Source: Bretschneidera sinensis (Eukaryota; Streptophyta; Magnoliopsida; Brassicales; Akaniaceae). From it: DNA of 64,000 nt. The translations under genes were made by a program, and so were the position numbers. Each line of letters opens with the position of its first letter. The stretch's first letter is position 1. This document shows, in pieces, positions 10,401 through 20,863 of the stretch. The stretch lies in NCBI GenBank assembly GCA_023935145.1, contig CM043699.1:111953036-112017035 (forward strand), read 5' to 3'. The notes under the pieces were generated by a model. That model searched no databases and was not told the DNA's origin. It saw only the letters and a program-made list of their open reading frames with translations.

Positions 10401-10456
10401 ACAACGCTATATTATAAACGACTCGTGCGCTTGCGAGCAAATTAAAACTCACAACA

Positions 10457-11532
10457 AGCCTCTTTATACTCTCTAAGCATCCGAATCAACTTTTATTCCT
10501 CTAATATGGAGAGTTTGTTTGAGATTATCACCGGAAGAGTTCCTCCTTCTCCAAAAATGCATATTTAAGATGATCTGGTAAGGGTTTCAATTCTAATTTC
10601 GGTGCCTGCACAATAAAAGGAAGAAGTTTTGTGTGAGAAAGAGGCAACTCAATGTAAGACACATCATACCTTACAGGTTTAAGTGATTCCAATTCGTAGA
10701 TTGCATCTTGCAGGTCGGACTCCAACACAAACTTCTTCATGATCTTCTGTAGCCCTTCAAGAGCGAAATGCCTGCTAAGTATAACTTTTAGCTTATCATC
10801 ATCAATTAGATCAAATATTTCCTGCACCAACATGCCAATAACATCTATAACAAAAACAGAATACACATCATTAGGGTACCTCATGGCGTCATAAATATTG
10901 AATTTAGTAATTTCACCATCAAATTCCATTGTGAGTGTGCCATCATGCACATTTGTCCTAGATGTTTTTAGAAATGGCCTTCCTAATAACATTAGTGTTT
11001 AATTAGAAGAGTCATCATCTTCCATGTCAAGAACATAAAAATTAGCAGGAAAGACCAACCCATTAACTTGTACTAAGACATCCTCCAAGACTCCTTCAAG
11101 ATATACATTAGATCTATCAGCAAGTTGAATAATCACACATGTTTCTTTTAATGGACCAATATTCAAAGATGAATAAATAGAGAGGGGCATGACATTTATT
11201 GAAGCTCCTAGATCTAGCATTGCTTTCTCAATCCTAACATCATCTAGTTTGCAAGGGATAGTAAACATACCTAGGTCTTTGCATTTTGGAGGTAATTTTT
11301 TCTGGAGGACGGCTGAAACATTTTCCCCCATACTTATCTTTTCATTACCTTTCAACTTCCTCTTGTTGGTGCACAACTCCTTAAGAAATTTAGCATATCG
11401 AGGCACTTGTTTAATTGCATCAAGTAAGGGAATATTTACCTCAACCTTGCGAAAAGTTTCAAGAATTTCCTTCTCTTTCTCTTCTTTCTTGGATTTAGTC
11501 AATCTAGTAGGAAAGGGAGGATTTATCACCAA
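10457..11532 (-). pseudogene. E2 protease region and linker to RT (broken)
   Basis: Two minus-strand open stretches, 11532-10999 and 10992-10528. The first contains AMLDLGASINVMP, the aspartic-protease active site in the D-L-G-A form normal for this clade. The second starts MLLGRPFLKT, the conserved strand before the flap end, and runs into an acidic linker. The stop at 10999 separates them without loss of synteny. After 10528 the frame decays up to the solo-LTR junction. Confidence 0.85.
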
Positions 11533-11565
11533 TGCCTTTGGTTGTTCACTATCGAGTCCTCTAGG

Positions 11566-13046
11566 CTAGTCAGTTTGAGGTTGAGGAGCAACTACTTCTT
11601 TTTTAATTTCTTTTCCACGTGCTGCCTTACTGGGTTCCTTCAACTCCTTCCCGTTTCTCAAGGTAACTGCACTAGCATTTTGTTTTAGGTTAACAACAGT
11701 TTGGGAGGGCAATTTACCTTGGGATTCCAATCTGTTCATAGAAGATGGCAGTTGACTCATTTGATTCTCCAGTTTTTGAATGCTTGTTCTTGTCTCCTGT
11801 TGAAATTATTGCGTGTTAGTTGCAAGTGATTTAACAATTTCTTCTAGAGACATACCTGAATTTGTGGAGGTTTGTTGTGGGGGTGGAGCAGGTGGTCTAT
11901 GCTGAAAGTGTTGGAATTGTGGTCTTGCTCCGTAGCTGAAATTGGGATGATCCCTCCATCCTAGGTTGTAGGTATTTGAATAAGGATCGTATTTCCTTTG
12001 TGGTAGGCCTGGAAATCCTCCAGTTGCATTGGCGTGCTCATAGGAATCATCTCGAAGTGTAGGGCACATGTCAGTTGGATGACCGATGGTAGTACAAATC
12101 CCACAAGCTTTCACTTGTTGCATATTTCCCACAGCTAACTGTCGAACAATAGAAGTTAGATTGGATATTTGATTTTTAATGGAGGATATACTTACCTCAT
12201 TCACCCTTATTGGAGATGTGTCCTGCCTGAATCCAAATTGTTATGAGTTAGCGGCCATGATGGAGATCAAATCTCTAGCGTCACGAGGAGTTTTGTTCAC
12301 TATGGCACCTCCACTCGCTACATCCATCATCTTCCTTTCCATGGGTAGGAGCCCTTCGTAGAAATATTGAATGAGGAGCTGTTCAGAAATTCCAAGTTGT
12401 GGGCAGCTTGCACAGAGTTGCTTAAATCTTTCCCAATACTCATGAAGGGTCTCTGTATCTTTTTGTTTTATTCCACATATCTCCCTTCTAATGCCAGCAG
12501 CTTGTGATGCAGGGAAAAATTTATCAAGAAACAATCTCACCATCTCCATCCATGTATTTATAGAGCCAGGGGGCAAATAAAATAACCAATTCTTTGCTTT
12601 TTCAGTCAGCGAGAATGGAAAAGCACGTAATTTGATTTGTTCTTCGGTCACTCCTTGCGGTTTTATGCTTGAACACACCACGTGGAATTCCTTCAGATGC
12701 TTGTGAGGATCTTCATTCTCAAGACCATAAAAAGTTGGGAGCAAATGGATCAATCCAGATTTTAACTCAAAACCACTTCCAAAGCTGGATATATAATGCA
12801 GAGTGGCTATTGATTTACATTTGGTGCAACCAATTCCCTTAAAGTTCTCTCTTCTTAATTGGCCATTGCTTCTTCTATTTCAGAATCACTAGATGAATCA
12901 ACCAAGTCAGGTACTAAATTAAATCTAGGGGGTGAGGGTGAAGATGCTTGTTTGTCACGTAATTTAGCTTCCTTCCTCAACTTTCGAGCCATCTTCTCAA
13001 TCTCAGGATCGTATTGGAGTTCACCTGCACAAGAAGAACGAAGCAT
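11566..13046 (-). pseudogene. E2 gag (broken)
   Basis: Minus-strand stretches: 13046-12855 (N-terminus, charged helix ARKLRKEAKLRDKQ), 12753-12241 (capsid core with LLPTFYGLENEDPHKHLKEF, FFPASQAAGIRREICGI and YFYEGLLP), 12204-11806 (CCHC knuckle CGICTTIGHPTDMC) and 11760-11566 (tail). At least two stops and a frame change occur between 12855 and 12753. It would form the virus-like particle and bind element RNA. The start ATG 13046 is a guess; it lies 25 bp after the primer site. Confidence 0.88.
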
Positions 13047-13070
13047 TAAAATAAATCTAATTAACACCAA

Positions 13071-13089
13071 TCCCTGGCAACGGCGCCAA
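13071..13089 (-). other. E2 primer-binding site
   Basis: On the minus strand TTTGGCGCCGTTGCCAGGGA begins a few bases after the LTR end. TGGCGCCGTTGCC is the typical primer site of Athila/Tat elements. The tRNA identity is not assigned here. Confidence 0.8.
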
Positions 13090-14001
13090 AAATTTGATGG
13101 GTGTCGAATCCAACAAATAATAAAATTCTCACTCTAAAAAAAATACAAATTGTAACAGTGATGAGCAATGTCGTATCCACAGGGATTGGGTAGATTTATT
13201 TTAATGAAAATTAAAGCAAAGAAAAAGGGGGGTTTGAAATTTCAAAGTGAAATAAAAGAGAAAGCAATTATAATCAACTAAAAACTAAGGAGAAATTAAT
13301 ATCAGGCAAATATCCAACCAAAGATATAATTTCAGAATTGGTTCAGAGAATTGATCACAGATACAGGAATAAAATCTTCTATTCTTCACTAAATTAGTTA
13401 TGATTATTAACAAGCCCTAACGACCTATCTCTCCTTACTTTCTCGATAACCAAAACAACCTTACTTCCCTTGTTAATAAACAACCCTAAACAAGCTCTTA
13501 GGATTTAATCTATCGACAACATTAATAATTAAAGAGACTACCAATTCTAGCCAACAAATACACAAGCTCGATTCATTTAGACTAGATTATATATCTTCAT
13601 AACATAAATCGAAAATCTCTCTATAATCAACTATGTTATTTTACCACTAATATTAGAACATTTAAACAATTATGGATTTAAAGTTCTAAATGGCAATTTA
13701 TTAACCTGATAATTGAGCAACGGGCCCTTTGCATCAATCAATCAAGACAATAATTTTTAATAAATATAGAAGATATACAAATAATGAAGAAATAAAAGAG
13801 CAATGAAAATTATTTAGATCTCACAATTCTTGAAGAACCAAAACTTCAATTATCCTTCAGCTGGAAGAAAAGTATTTAGCTACTCATAATTAAAAGAACG
13901 CCTAAAGAAAAGAGAAGAGGAATTTTGTTTCTGAATAATTTGTGTCTCCAAAATCTATTTTTCTGTTCAACAGCCGCCTCCTTTTTGTTTAGATAGGTTG
14001 C

Positions 14002-14009
14002 TATTTATA
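14002..14009 (-). promoter_or_regulatory. TATA box of E2 5' LTR
   Basis: TATAAATA on the minus strand, 3' of the U3 motif cluster. Confidence 0.65.
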
Positions 14010-14035
14010 ATTTTCTAAATCTGTCGGCCAGCACT

Positions 14036-14263
14036 ACAACGCTAACTTCCCAGCTCCGCAGCTCCAGGCGCATATCGTACCCTAACTAGAGCTGCAGTCC
14101 CCCACAAACCAGCGCTGCAGCTTTGAATCCCTGCCAAATTCAAACGCTGCAGCGCCCTTGACCCAACGCTGCAACTTTGAGTTTCTGTCGTCTCTTCACA
14201 AATATCGCCCTTCCAGCACTATTCCAGCGCTGCAGCTCCCTTGAACTAACGTTGCAGCTTTGA
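14036..14263 (-). repeat. AGCGCTGCAGC motif cluster in E2 LTR U3
   Basis: At least five copies, given in plus orientation: CCAGCGCTGCAGCTTTGA (14109-14126), AACGCTGCAGCGCCCTTGA (14143-14161), AACGCTGCAACTTTGA (14165-14180), CCAGCGCTGCAGCTCCCTTG (14224-14243) and AACGTTGCAGCTTTGA (14248-14263), with weaker copies to 14036. Cores AGCGCT and CTGCAG are palindromes. The cluster lies about 27-255 bp upstream of the TATA box in minus-strand sense. Confidence 0.8.
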
Positions 14264-14456
14264 GCTTCTGGAATGTATATCTTTTTTAGCTCCGATTTTT
14301 CCTCTCCAAATCTCTTGATTTTGAATTCAATTTGATTTAACTCCTCAGTCTACTCCACAAAATACGAAACATAATCAAAATCCAAGATTTAAGCATTTAT
14401 AACCATTAAAACATGAGGAAATATATCAAACATATAGATATTATGAATTCTTATCA

Positions 14457-14603
14457 GTTTCACATATAATGGTGCTTTGAAGCACCGATATATGTTCTTT
14501 GAACATTGCAGCGCTTTATAGAAGCGTCAAAAATGAAACATTGGTGGAGGACTTACGGCGGCGCTTGTAGTAAGCGCCGAAAAAATCCATTTATCTTGTA
14601 GTG
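14457..14603. mobile_element. Terminal remnant of a CACTA DNA transposon
   Basis: Ends TTATCTTGTAGTG at 14603, the right-hand form of the CACTACAAG-type terminus. Next to it are three palindromic subterminal repeats: GGTGCTTTGAAGCACC (14471-14486), GCGCTTTATAGAAGCGTC (14511-14528) and CGGCGCTT-GTAGT-AAGCGCCG (14559-14579, perfect 8-bp stem). Such repeats are transposase-binding sites in CACTA elements. The rest of the element and its other end are off-window, presumably left of E2. It interrupts the E3 gag. Confidence 0.7.
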
Positions 14604-15854
14604 GTAGAATGATGTCTCTAAATAGTAGAGCTACTAGTATGTTACATTGTGCTTTAGACATTACTGAGTACAATAAAATTTATGCATATATTTCAGCTAA
14701 GAAGATATGGGACAAACCACAAATTACTTATGAGGGACTAGCGAAGTTAAAAAATAAAATAAAAATTATATGCTAATGTTCGAGTATGAATCTTTTAAAA
14801 TGTCTCTTAACAAAACAATTTCTCAAATGCACTCCTGTTTCGCCACAATTGTTAATAGTTTAAAGCTTCTTGGTAGGAACATTAAGGAGTTTGAACTAAC
14901 AAGTAGGATATTAAGATCTTTGCCATCAACTTGGAAAGCAAAGAAGACGGCCATAACGAAGGCTAAAGATCTCGACAAACTTGATGTCGAAACGCTTCTC
15001 GGATCATTATTGACATACTAGATGGAAAAAATGAATCCTGATACCAATGATGATGAGATGAAGAAAAAGAAAATGATTACTCTCAAAGCTTCCACAAGCA
15101 ATAAAAATGAAGAAAAGAATGAGAGTAGTGAACAAGATGGTGAAATGGGTTTAATCACCAAGAGGTTTCATAAGTTCATGAAAATGAGAAAAAAATCTTG
15201 CACAAATGATTCCACTCCAAAAAGAGTATTGTGTGTTATGGTTGCAAGAAGCCAAGACACATTAAAGTTAATTGTCCAATAACAAACAAACCATATAAGA
15301 GCTTAAAAAAGAAAGCCATTGTTGCAACCACTTGGAGTGATGATGAAAAATAACTTTCGGTCAACGGCGTCGGATATGAAGAAATTTTCAATATTTGCTT
15401 GATGGTAATTGATGATGAAAATGAGGTATCAAATTCTTCCCCCTCTCATAATAATAATATTGTTAGTAGTAGTGAAGAATTGATTGAGATAATTAATGAA
15501 ATACATGAAGAATTGAAGAAATTTGATTATAGAAATATTGCTCTCAAGAAGAAAGTCTCATCTATCTCTAAAGAGATGGAAAGTCTAAAGGAAGAAAAAG
15601 AAAAACTATCTTCCATGCTTTATAACTCATCACAAGATTTTTTGAAAAATGAAAATGATGGTTTAAAAAAGAAAGTGATGGAGTTGAATAACACTATATC
15701 TAGGTTTATTCTTGGAAAAGAAAAACTAGATGAAGTGCTATCTTGCCAAAGAATGAGTGGAGGAAAATCTGGTTTGGGTTATTCTCCATTAGGCAAACAA
15801 AAATCAGACTTTATTCATGAAAGCAATATGTGTGGATGGACCCTCCACCTCTAA
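14604..15854 (+). pseudogene. E3 gag (broken, N-terminus missing)
   Basis: Stretches 14770-15021, 15022-15282 and 15399-15854. The first is the copia gag core (AKKIWDK upstream, then FKMSLNKTISQMH, ILRSLPSTWKAKKTAI). A CCHC knuckle C-Y-G-C-K-K-P-R-H-I-K-V-N-C lies at about 15232-15273 in a shifted frame. The third is a long predicted coiled coil (SLKEEKEKLSSML and neighbours), typical of Sirevirus gag. It has several stops and frame changes, and the expected N-terminal third is cut off by the CACTA remnant. Confidence 0.82.
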
Positions 15855-16353
15855 GGCCATTATCAAGGTTAAGTGTTTTCCTTCAAAGAATGCTAGTAAG
15901 CCTAAGAATGCAAATTTAAATTCAAATGCTAAGAATTCTAATGCATATGCTAGAGATAGAAATCCTAGAAACACATATGCATATATATATGTTCATCCTA
16001 GAAATACAAATGCTAGGAACATACATTCTAGACATAAAAATGCTAGGAATACACATTCAAGATATACAAATTCTAGGAATATACATTCAATGCATGCACA
16101 TGCTAGGAATGCACATCCTAGAAATTACCATCATTCATATCCTAGAGATAACATGTATGTTCATAACTCTCATTCTAGAAACATGTATCCTATGAATGCT
16201 TATCTAAGGAATTATAGGCAAACATTTTCAAGACATCCTAGAGACTTCAATAACTATCATCCTAGGATCATGCATCATCAACATGTCAATAATTATAGAG
16301 CACCCTATAATGTTAAGAAAGTATGGGTCCCTAAAGAAGTCGTATTTTCTTAG
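15817..16353 (+). pseudogene. E3 gag tail: Asn/Arg/His-rich tandem repeat protein
   Basis: Open for 178 codons in the next frame after the coiled coil. A minisatellite with a unit near 30 bp encodes 10-residue repeats such as NARNIHSRHK, NARNTHSRYT and NSRNIHSMHA (about 16010-16125), with looser copies on both sides. The composition (Asn, Arg, His, Tyr, almost no acid) suggests RNA binding. It ends VKKVWVPKE, which in this lineage lies just before protease, but the sequence passes directly to the integrase core at 16354. Confidence 0.65.
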
Positions 16354-17329
16354 ATGGACTTGTTTGGTCCAATAAGCACCATTAGTCTAGGTGGCTATTA
16401 AGATGCTCTTGTTATTGCTGATGATTATTCAAGATATATTTGTTATTTTTATTGCTTATAAGGATGAAGCTTATAAAGGTTTTAAAGGAATTTCTATCTC
16501 AAGTATTAGAAGTGATCATGGAAAAGAATTTAAAAACCAAAGTTTTTCAAAATTTTGTGACGAAAATAGAATTGATCACAATTTTTCAGCCCTTACAACT
16601 CCTCAACAAATTGGTGTTGTTGAGAGGAAAAATAGAGTTCTAGAAGAATTTTCTAGAACCATACTTTGTGAAAATAGTTTACCAAAATATATTTGGGCGG
16701 AAGCCATAAATACTTCTTGCTATGTTTTAAATAGAGTATTAATTAGGCTTATGCTTGATAAAACTCCATATGAACTATGGAAAGGTAAAAAGCCTAATAT
16801 CTCTTATTTTCGTGTTTGCAGTTGCAAGTGCTCCATCGTAAATAACAATAAAACTAATTTAGGTAAATTTGACTCAAAGACTGGTGAAGGGATATTCTTG
16901 AGATATTCAACCTCTAGTAAAGCTTATAGAGTCTTTAACAAAAGAACACTAGTGGTTGAAGAATCCACACATATTGCTTTTGATGAATCTAACCCAGTTA
17001 GTAGTGGAATAGTATCTCTTAATGATGATGCATATTTTATTCCAAGAGTTTATGCATCTACTCCCATTGTTGACCCTAAGGAAAGTCAAACTCAAACAAA
17101 TCAAGAAGTAGATACTCCCAATCTTGATCAACCATCCATAAGTCAACAAAGAGATGGACTTCCTAAATATTGGAGGTATGTAAATTATCATCCAATCGAT
17201 CAAGTGATTGGTGATCCTTCACGAACGGTAAGAACTCGATCTTCTATGAGAAATATTTGCTATTGTGTAGCTTATTTATCCCAAGTAGAACCTAATACTT
17301 TTGTAGAAACTGAAAAAGATGTTGACTAG
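16354..17329 (+). pseudogene. E3 integrase (broken; zinc finger and protease deleted)
   Basis: The core begins MDLFGPISTISLGGY immediately after the stop of the gag tail. First Asp is in MDLFGP, second in IRSDHGKEF, Glu in GVVERKNRV. The C-terminal copia region runs to a stop at 17327-17329. Neither an aspartic protease motif nor the HHCC finger is present between gag and core, so a deletion of that block is inferred. A frame change lies near 16390. Confidence 0.85.
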
Positions 17330-18833
17330 ATAAATGCTATGCAAGAAGAGTTAAATCAATTTGAAAGAAATAAAGTGTGGACTCTAGTTCCTAGACCAAA
17401 GAATCATACTATCATAGGAACTAAATGGGTATATAAAAACAAAATGGATGAAAATAGAATAATAACTAGGAACAAGACTACACTAGTTGCTAAGGGTTAC
17501 AATCAAGAAGAATGAATAGACTTTGATGAGACCTATGCTCCCGTAGCTAGATTAGAAGCTATTTGTATGTTACTAGCCTTTGCATGCTTTAATAAGTTTA
17601 AAGTATTTCAAATGGATGTGAAAAGTTCCTTTTAAAATGGTTTTATAGAAGAAGAGGTTTATGTTGAGCAACCTCTTGGTTTTTTAAAATCTTAACCTTC
17701 CAAACCATGTTTATAAGCTTTTAAAAGCTCTCTATGGGTTGAAGCAAGCACCAAGAGCATGGTATGAAAGGTTAAGTAAGTTTTTACTTGAAAATGGTTT
17801 TATAAGAGGAAAAATAGATACAACTCTTTTTATAAAAACTCATAAACATGACACACTCCTAGTCCAAATATATGTTGATGATATTATATTTGGTGCCTCC
17901 AATAAATCCATGTGTTAAGATTTTGCTAAGTGTATGCAAGGTGAATTTGAGATGAACATGATGGGAGAATTTACCTACTTCTTCAGACTTCAAATCAAAT
18001 AATTGAAAGGAGGTATCTTCATCAATCAATCCAAATACATTAAGGACCTATTGAAGAGGTTTGAGATGGAGAGCTCAAAATCTATTGGAACTCCCATGAG
18101 CACCTCTACAAAACTTGACTTGGATGAAGAAGGTAAGTGTGTGGATACTAAAACTTATAGAAGCATGATAGGAGCTTTACTATATTTAACTGTAGTTAGA
18201 CCCAATATAATGTTTAGTGTATGCATGTGTGTTAGATTCCAAGCTAATTCTAAGAAGTTTTATATTGTTGCCGTGAAAAAAATTTTAAGATATTTGCAAG
18301 GTACTCAAAATCTAGGTTTATGGTATTCTAGAAAATCAACTTTTGAGCTTGTTGGGTACTCGGATGCTGACTTTGCGGGTTGTAAGATAGAAAAAAAAAA
18401 AAAAAACACTAGTGGAATATGCCAATTTCTAGGTGCTATGTTAACTTCTTGGTTTTCAAATAAACAAAATTCAGTTATACCATTAACCACTGAAGTAGAA
18501 TATGTAGCCACCTGTAGTTGTTGTGCACAAGTTTAATGGATGAAACAATGACTAGAAGATTATGGCATGTGTTTTCAAAACATTCAAATTCATTGTGACA
18601 GCACTAGTGCTATTAACTTGACAAAAAAACCAATTCGGCATTCTAGAACCAAACATATTGAGATAAGACATCACTTCATAAGTGATCATGCTCAAAAGGG
18701 TGATATTAGGTTAGAATTCATTCCTTCTGAATATCAAATTGCTGATATTCTTATTAAGCCCTTGAACGAATCTAGCTTTTGCAAAATAAGATTGTTAATG
18801 GGTTTGACAAACTGTGAACATATGTGTGTTTGA
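17330..18833 (+). pseudogene. E3 reverse transcriptase and RNase H (broken)
   Basis: The RT is split by several stops and frame changes between 17330 and 18003, but the catalytic YVDDIIFGA is intact at about 17872. RNase H follows in 18003-18536 (YSDADFAGCK; a poly-A run at 18391-18406) and 18567-18833 (IHCDSTSAINLTKK, RHSRTKHIEIRHHF). It would copy element RNA into DNA; this copy cannot. Confidence 0.88.
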
Positions 18834-19546
18834 TATCATCTACAGTCATCATATGCACACTTACCATTGAGTGAGTGAATATTAACTCCTATTTAATATT
18901 TCTCTCACTAAAAATGGCATAAATAAATCATTTCTTGCAAAATTCCACCTTAGAGCTCAGAATTCTAAATTTCTTGATTGACTTAGTCGACTAGTTGGAG
19001 GACCCAGTTGACTGGTAACCCACTGGCCAATTACCCAATCGATTAGTTGGGTCAAACCAGTCGACTAGTAACCCACTGAACATTTACTAGTCGACTAGTT
19101 GGATGACTTAGTTAACTGGTTAAAACTTCGTTTTAGACCCAGTCAACTAGTTGGGTCAAACTAGTCGATTGGTAATCTACTGACCATTTAACCAGTCGAT
19201 TGGTACCTGGACCCAGTTGACTAATATCTCAAAAATGAACCTTAATTCCCCAATTTTTAATAGACCAGTCGACTGGTACCTTAACCCAGTCTACTTGTAT
19301 CGCATTGTTATATAATTTTCTTCATATTTTTTTTCTCATTTCACACCCAAACTCAAGAACACTAACCCTCTATCTCCACTTTCTCTCTAGAAATCACTTG
19401 ATTTCAGTCCAAATTTCATCAAAATCATTCAAAGCATTACATACCCATCCTTCAAATCACTTGATTCTCTAGTTTTTAAGGTCGAATCTTCACCTTTTTC
19501 ACACACCCCTTTTCTTCAAACTCTGAAAATCGTGTTTTTGGCAAAA
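18834..19546 (+). promoter_or_regulatory. E3 spacer with motif array and possible internal promoter
   Basis: About ten copies of a CCAGTCGACTGGT-type motif at 18984-19298 are followed 11 bp later by TATATAAT (19309-19316), then a C/T-rich leader without a long frame (about 19320-19520), then ATG 19547. The layout is that of a plant promoter and 5' UTR for the extra ORF. This is inference; no transcript data are available. Confidence 0.5.
18984..19298 (+). repeat. CCAGTCGACTGGT motif array upstream of the E3 extra ORF
   Basis: Perfect palindromes ACTAGTCGACTAGT (19086-19099) and ACCAGTCGACTGGT (19264-19277), plus degenerate copies near 18984, 19003, 19038, 19056, 19110, 19141, 19161, 19191 and 19213. 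Spacing is irregular, about 20-45 bp. Confidence 0.85.
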
Positions 19547-20863
19547 ATGTCTGAACGAATTTGTATCAAAACAAATGTACCTGGACCACACATGCCAAAA
19601 GGATCAAGAACATGTAAATCTTCGGCATTAGACTCCAAAGAGAAAGGAGTTACCAGTTCTTCTAACAAACAAGCAAGAACCGAGTTGGATGATTCATTAT
19701 TTTGGAGTCCTGCGGTCAAAGACAGGTATAACACTATTATTTGTCATAAGAAAATCATAATTGGTAGATACATTGATTTTGATTCTATTAGGCATGCAAA
19801 TTTTGACATATTACCTACTTTCGAGGCTATTGGACTGAGACCCCTAGTGATCATCCATAGAAAATACTACCTTAGACTAATTCACCAATTTTATGTCAAT
19901 CTAGTGAAACCTAGTCCATTAGGCTTTAGGTTCAAAATAAGAGTTATGGGTGTTGAGTTTAAAGTTAACATTGATTTGCTAGTTAGCATTCTAAAAATCC
20001 ATGTAGTCGGGATCTTTTGGAGTCTAGATGGTTGGCTGGATGACTTTGATTATGAAAAAGCATGTCAAGTAGTTAGGGGAGACCTTAATTATGTTTTCAA
20101 GACTACTACCTTCCATCAGTGTAGTGACATGCCCTTAGACTCCAAGTTGTTTAATTTGATAGTCAGCTGGACCATTCACCCAAGACTTGGCAGTCGAGGT
20201 TACATATTTAAGATAGACGTTGTATTGATATGGTGCTTCAAGACTGAAAACTGTCTCAACATTTATCCATTAATCCTAGCTAACATGATCAATAAAGAAG
20301 CCCATGACTCTAGTTGCCTCCTATATGGTATGCTCATCACCCTGATACTCTACCATTTCAAGGTTCTGTTTCCTGCCACAGAAGCACAAGGCATTGGTCC
20401 CAATAACATCATAAATGCCTCATTCTTAAAGAAGATGGAGTGCACCATACAGAACGGCATGGTGCTCTCCAAGAAAGGAAATAATATATGCATTGGTGAT
20501 GAGGACAGTGATGAAGAAGAAGAAGTCCCTGAGGATGAAGCTCTTCCTACTGATATGGACACTGAAAAACCTTGGGCTAGTCCACATAATCTCAGGTATA
20601 GTAGCTCAGTAGCTGGTCGATGTGGAAATGATGATCTTCTTCAGGCCATAGCGAGTCTTCAGGTGTCTATTCAGTTGGTCTTCCAGATCTTGAGCTCTTC
20701 CGTTTACTTGAGCTTCCAGTTAGTATGGATAGACCTGGATCTCATATGTCATGACATTAGTACCTTACAAGATGACTTTGAATTATTTCAAGAGTACTTG
20801 AAAGGCTCTTTAGCTAAGATACGAGATCTTCTCCGTGATACCCCTAATTATCCAACTCCCTAA
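19547..20863 (+). CDS. E3 extra ORF after pol, plant-transposon-type protein (intact, 438 aa)
   Basis: ATG 19547 is in a favourable AAAAATGTC context; a frame extension to 19532 has no ATG. It is uninterrupted to the TAA/TAG stop at 20863, while every other E3 gene is broken. Residues about 1-45 are basic and Ser-rich. About 60-260 form a helical domain of the 'putative plant transposon protein' kind (RKYYLRLIHQFYVNL, VMGVEFKVNIDLLVSIL, FNLIVSWTIHPR). About 320-345 are acidic (DEDSDEEEEVPEDEALP). The C-terminus (about 365-438) is heptad-rich. The position is that of the Sirevirus env-like gene, but there is no signal peptide or clear fusion/transmembrane layout. Function is unknown. Confidence 0.75.
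   Translation: MSERICIKTNVPGPHMPKGSRTCKSSALDSKEKGVTSSSNKQARTELDDSLFWSPAVKDRYNTIICHKKIIIGRYIDFDSIRHANFDILPTFEAIGLRPLVIIHRKYYLRLIHQFYVNLVKPSPLGFRFKIRVMGVEFKVNIDLLVSILKIHVVGIFWSLDGWLDDFDYEKACQVVRGDLNYVFKTTTFHQCSDMPLDSKLFNLIVSWTIHPRLGSRGYIFKIDVVLIWCFKTENCLNIYPLILANMINKEAHDSSCLLYGMLITLILYHFKVLFPATEAQGIGPNNIINASFLKKMECTIQNGMVLSKKGNNICIGDEDSDEEEEVPEDEALPTDMDTEKPWASPHNLRYSSSVAGRCGNDDLLQAIASLQVSIQLVFQILSSSVYLSFQLVWIDLDLICHDISTLQDDFELFQEYLKGSLAKIRDLLRDTPNYPTP

Larger units (their letters stand above)
9093..10456 (+). repeat. Solo LTR of a third Athila/Tat-like family inside E2
   Basis: Starts TGATGAGTG and ends CTCACAACA, similar to the E1 LTR ends but otherwise different. It is flanked by AGCT on the left and AGCCT on the right, read as a 5-bp duplication with one base lost. 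The flanking E2 coding sequence continues across it. It has a TATA box TATATAAA (9554-9561), two tandem ATCCCACATCCCACATC blocks just upstream (9466-9532) and a 78-bp tandem duplication near its end (about 10245-10400). Small frames at 9268-9465 and 9523-9798 lie inside the LTR and are not called genes. Confidence 0.82.
5718..14456 (-). mobile_element. E2: Athila/Tat-type Ty3 retrotransposon, 3' LTR not in window
   Basis: Reading on the minus strand: 5' LTR (14456-13095), primer site, gag, protease, RT-RNase H, integrase and 3' non-coding region, cut off at 5718 by E1. A solo LTR (9093-10456) splits the protease/RT linker. Order and domain types are those of Athila/Tat elements. All coding parts are broken. 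The right LTR end abuts a CACTA terminus. Confidence 0.9.
13095..14456 (-). repeat. E2 5' LTR
   Basis: 1362 bp. On the minus strand it starts TGATAAGAATTC and ends GACACCCATCA, next to the primer site. TATA box at 14009-14002 (TATAAATA), with a cluster of AGCGCTGCAGC motifs just upstream. A CCCTGTGGATACGAC signature lies near the 3' end (about 13185). Confidence 0.87.

Noticed and set aside
15926..16195. 89-aa frame rich in Met, Ile and Leu overlapping the gag tail
   Set aside because: Alternative-frame reading of the 30-bp minisatellite.
19547..20863. Independent host gene
   Set aside because: Its position between Sirevirus RNase H and 3' LTR and its shared domain with E1 make an element-borne ORF far more likely.
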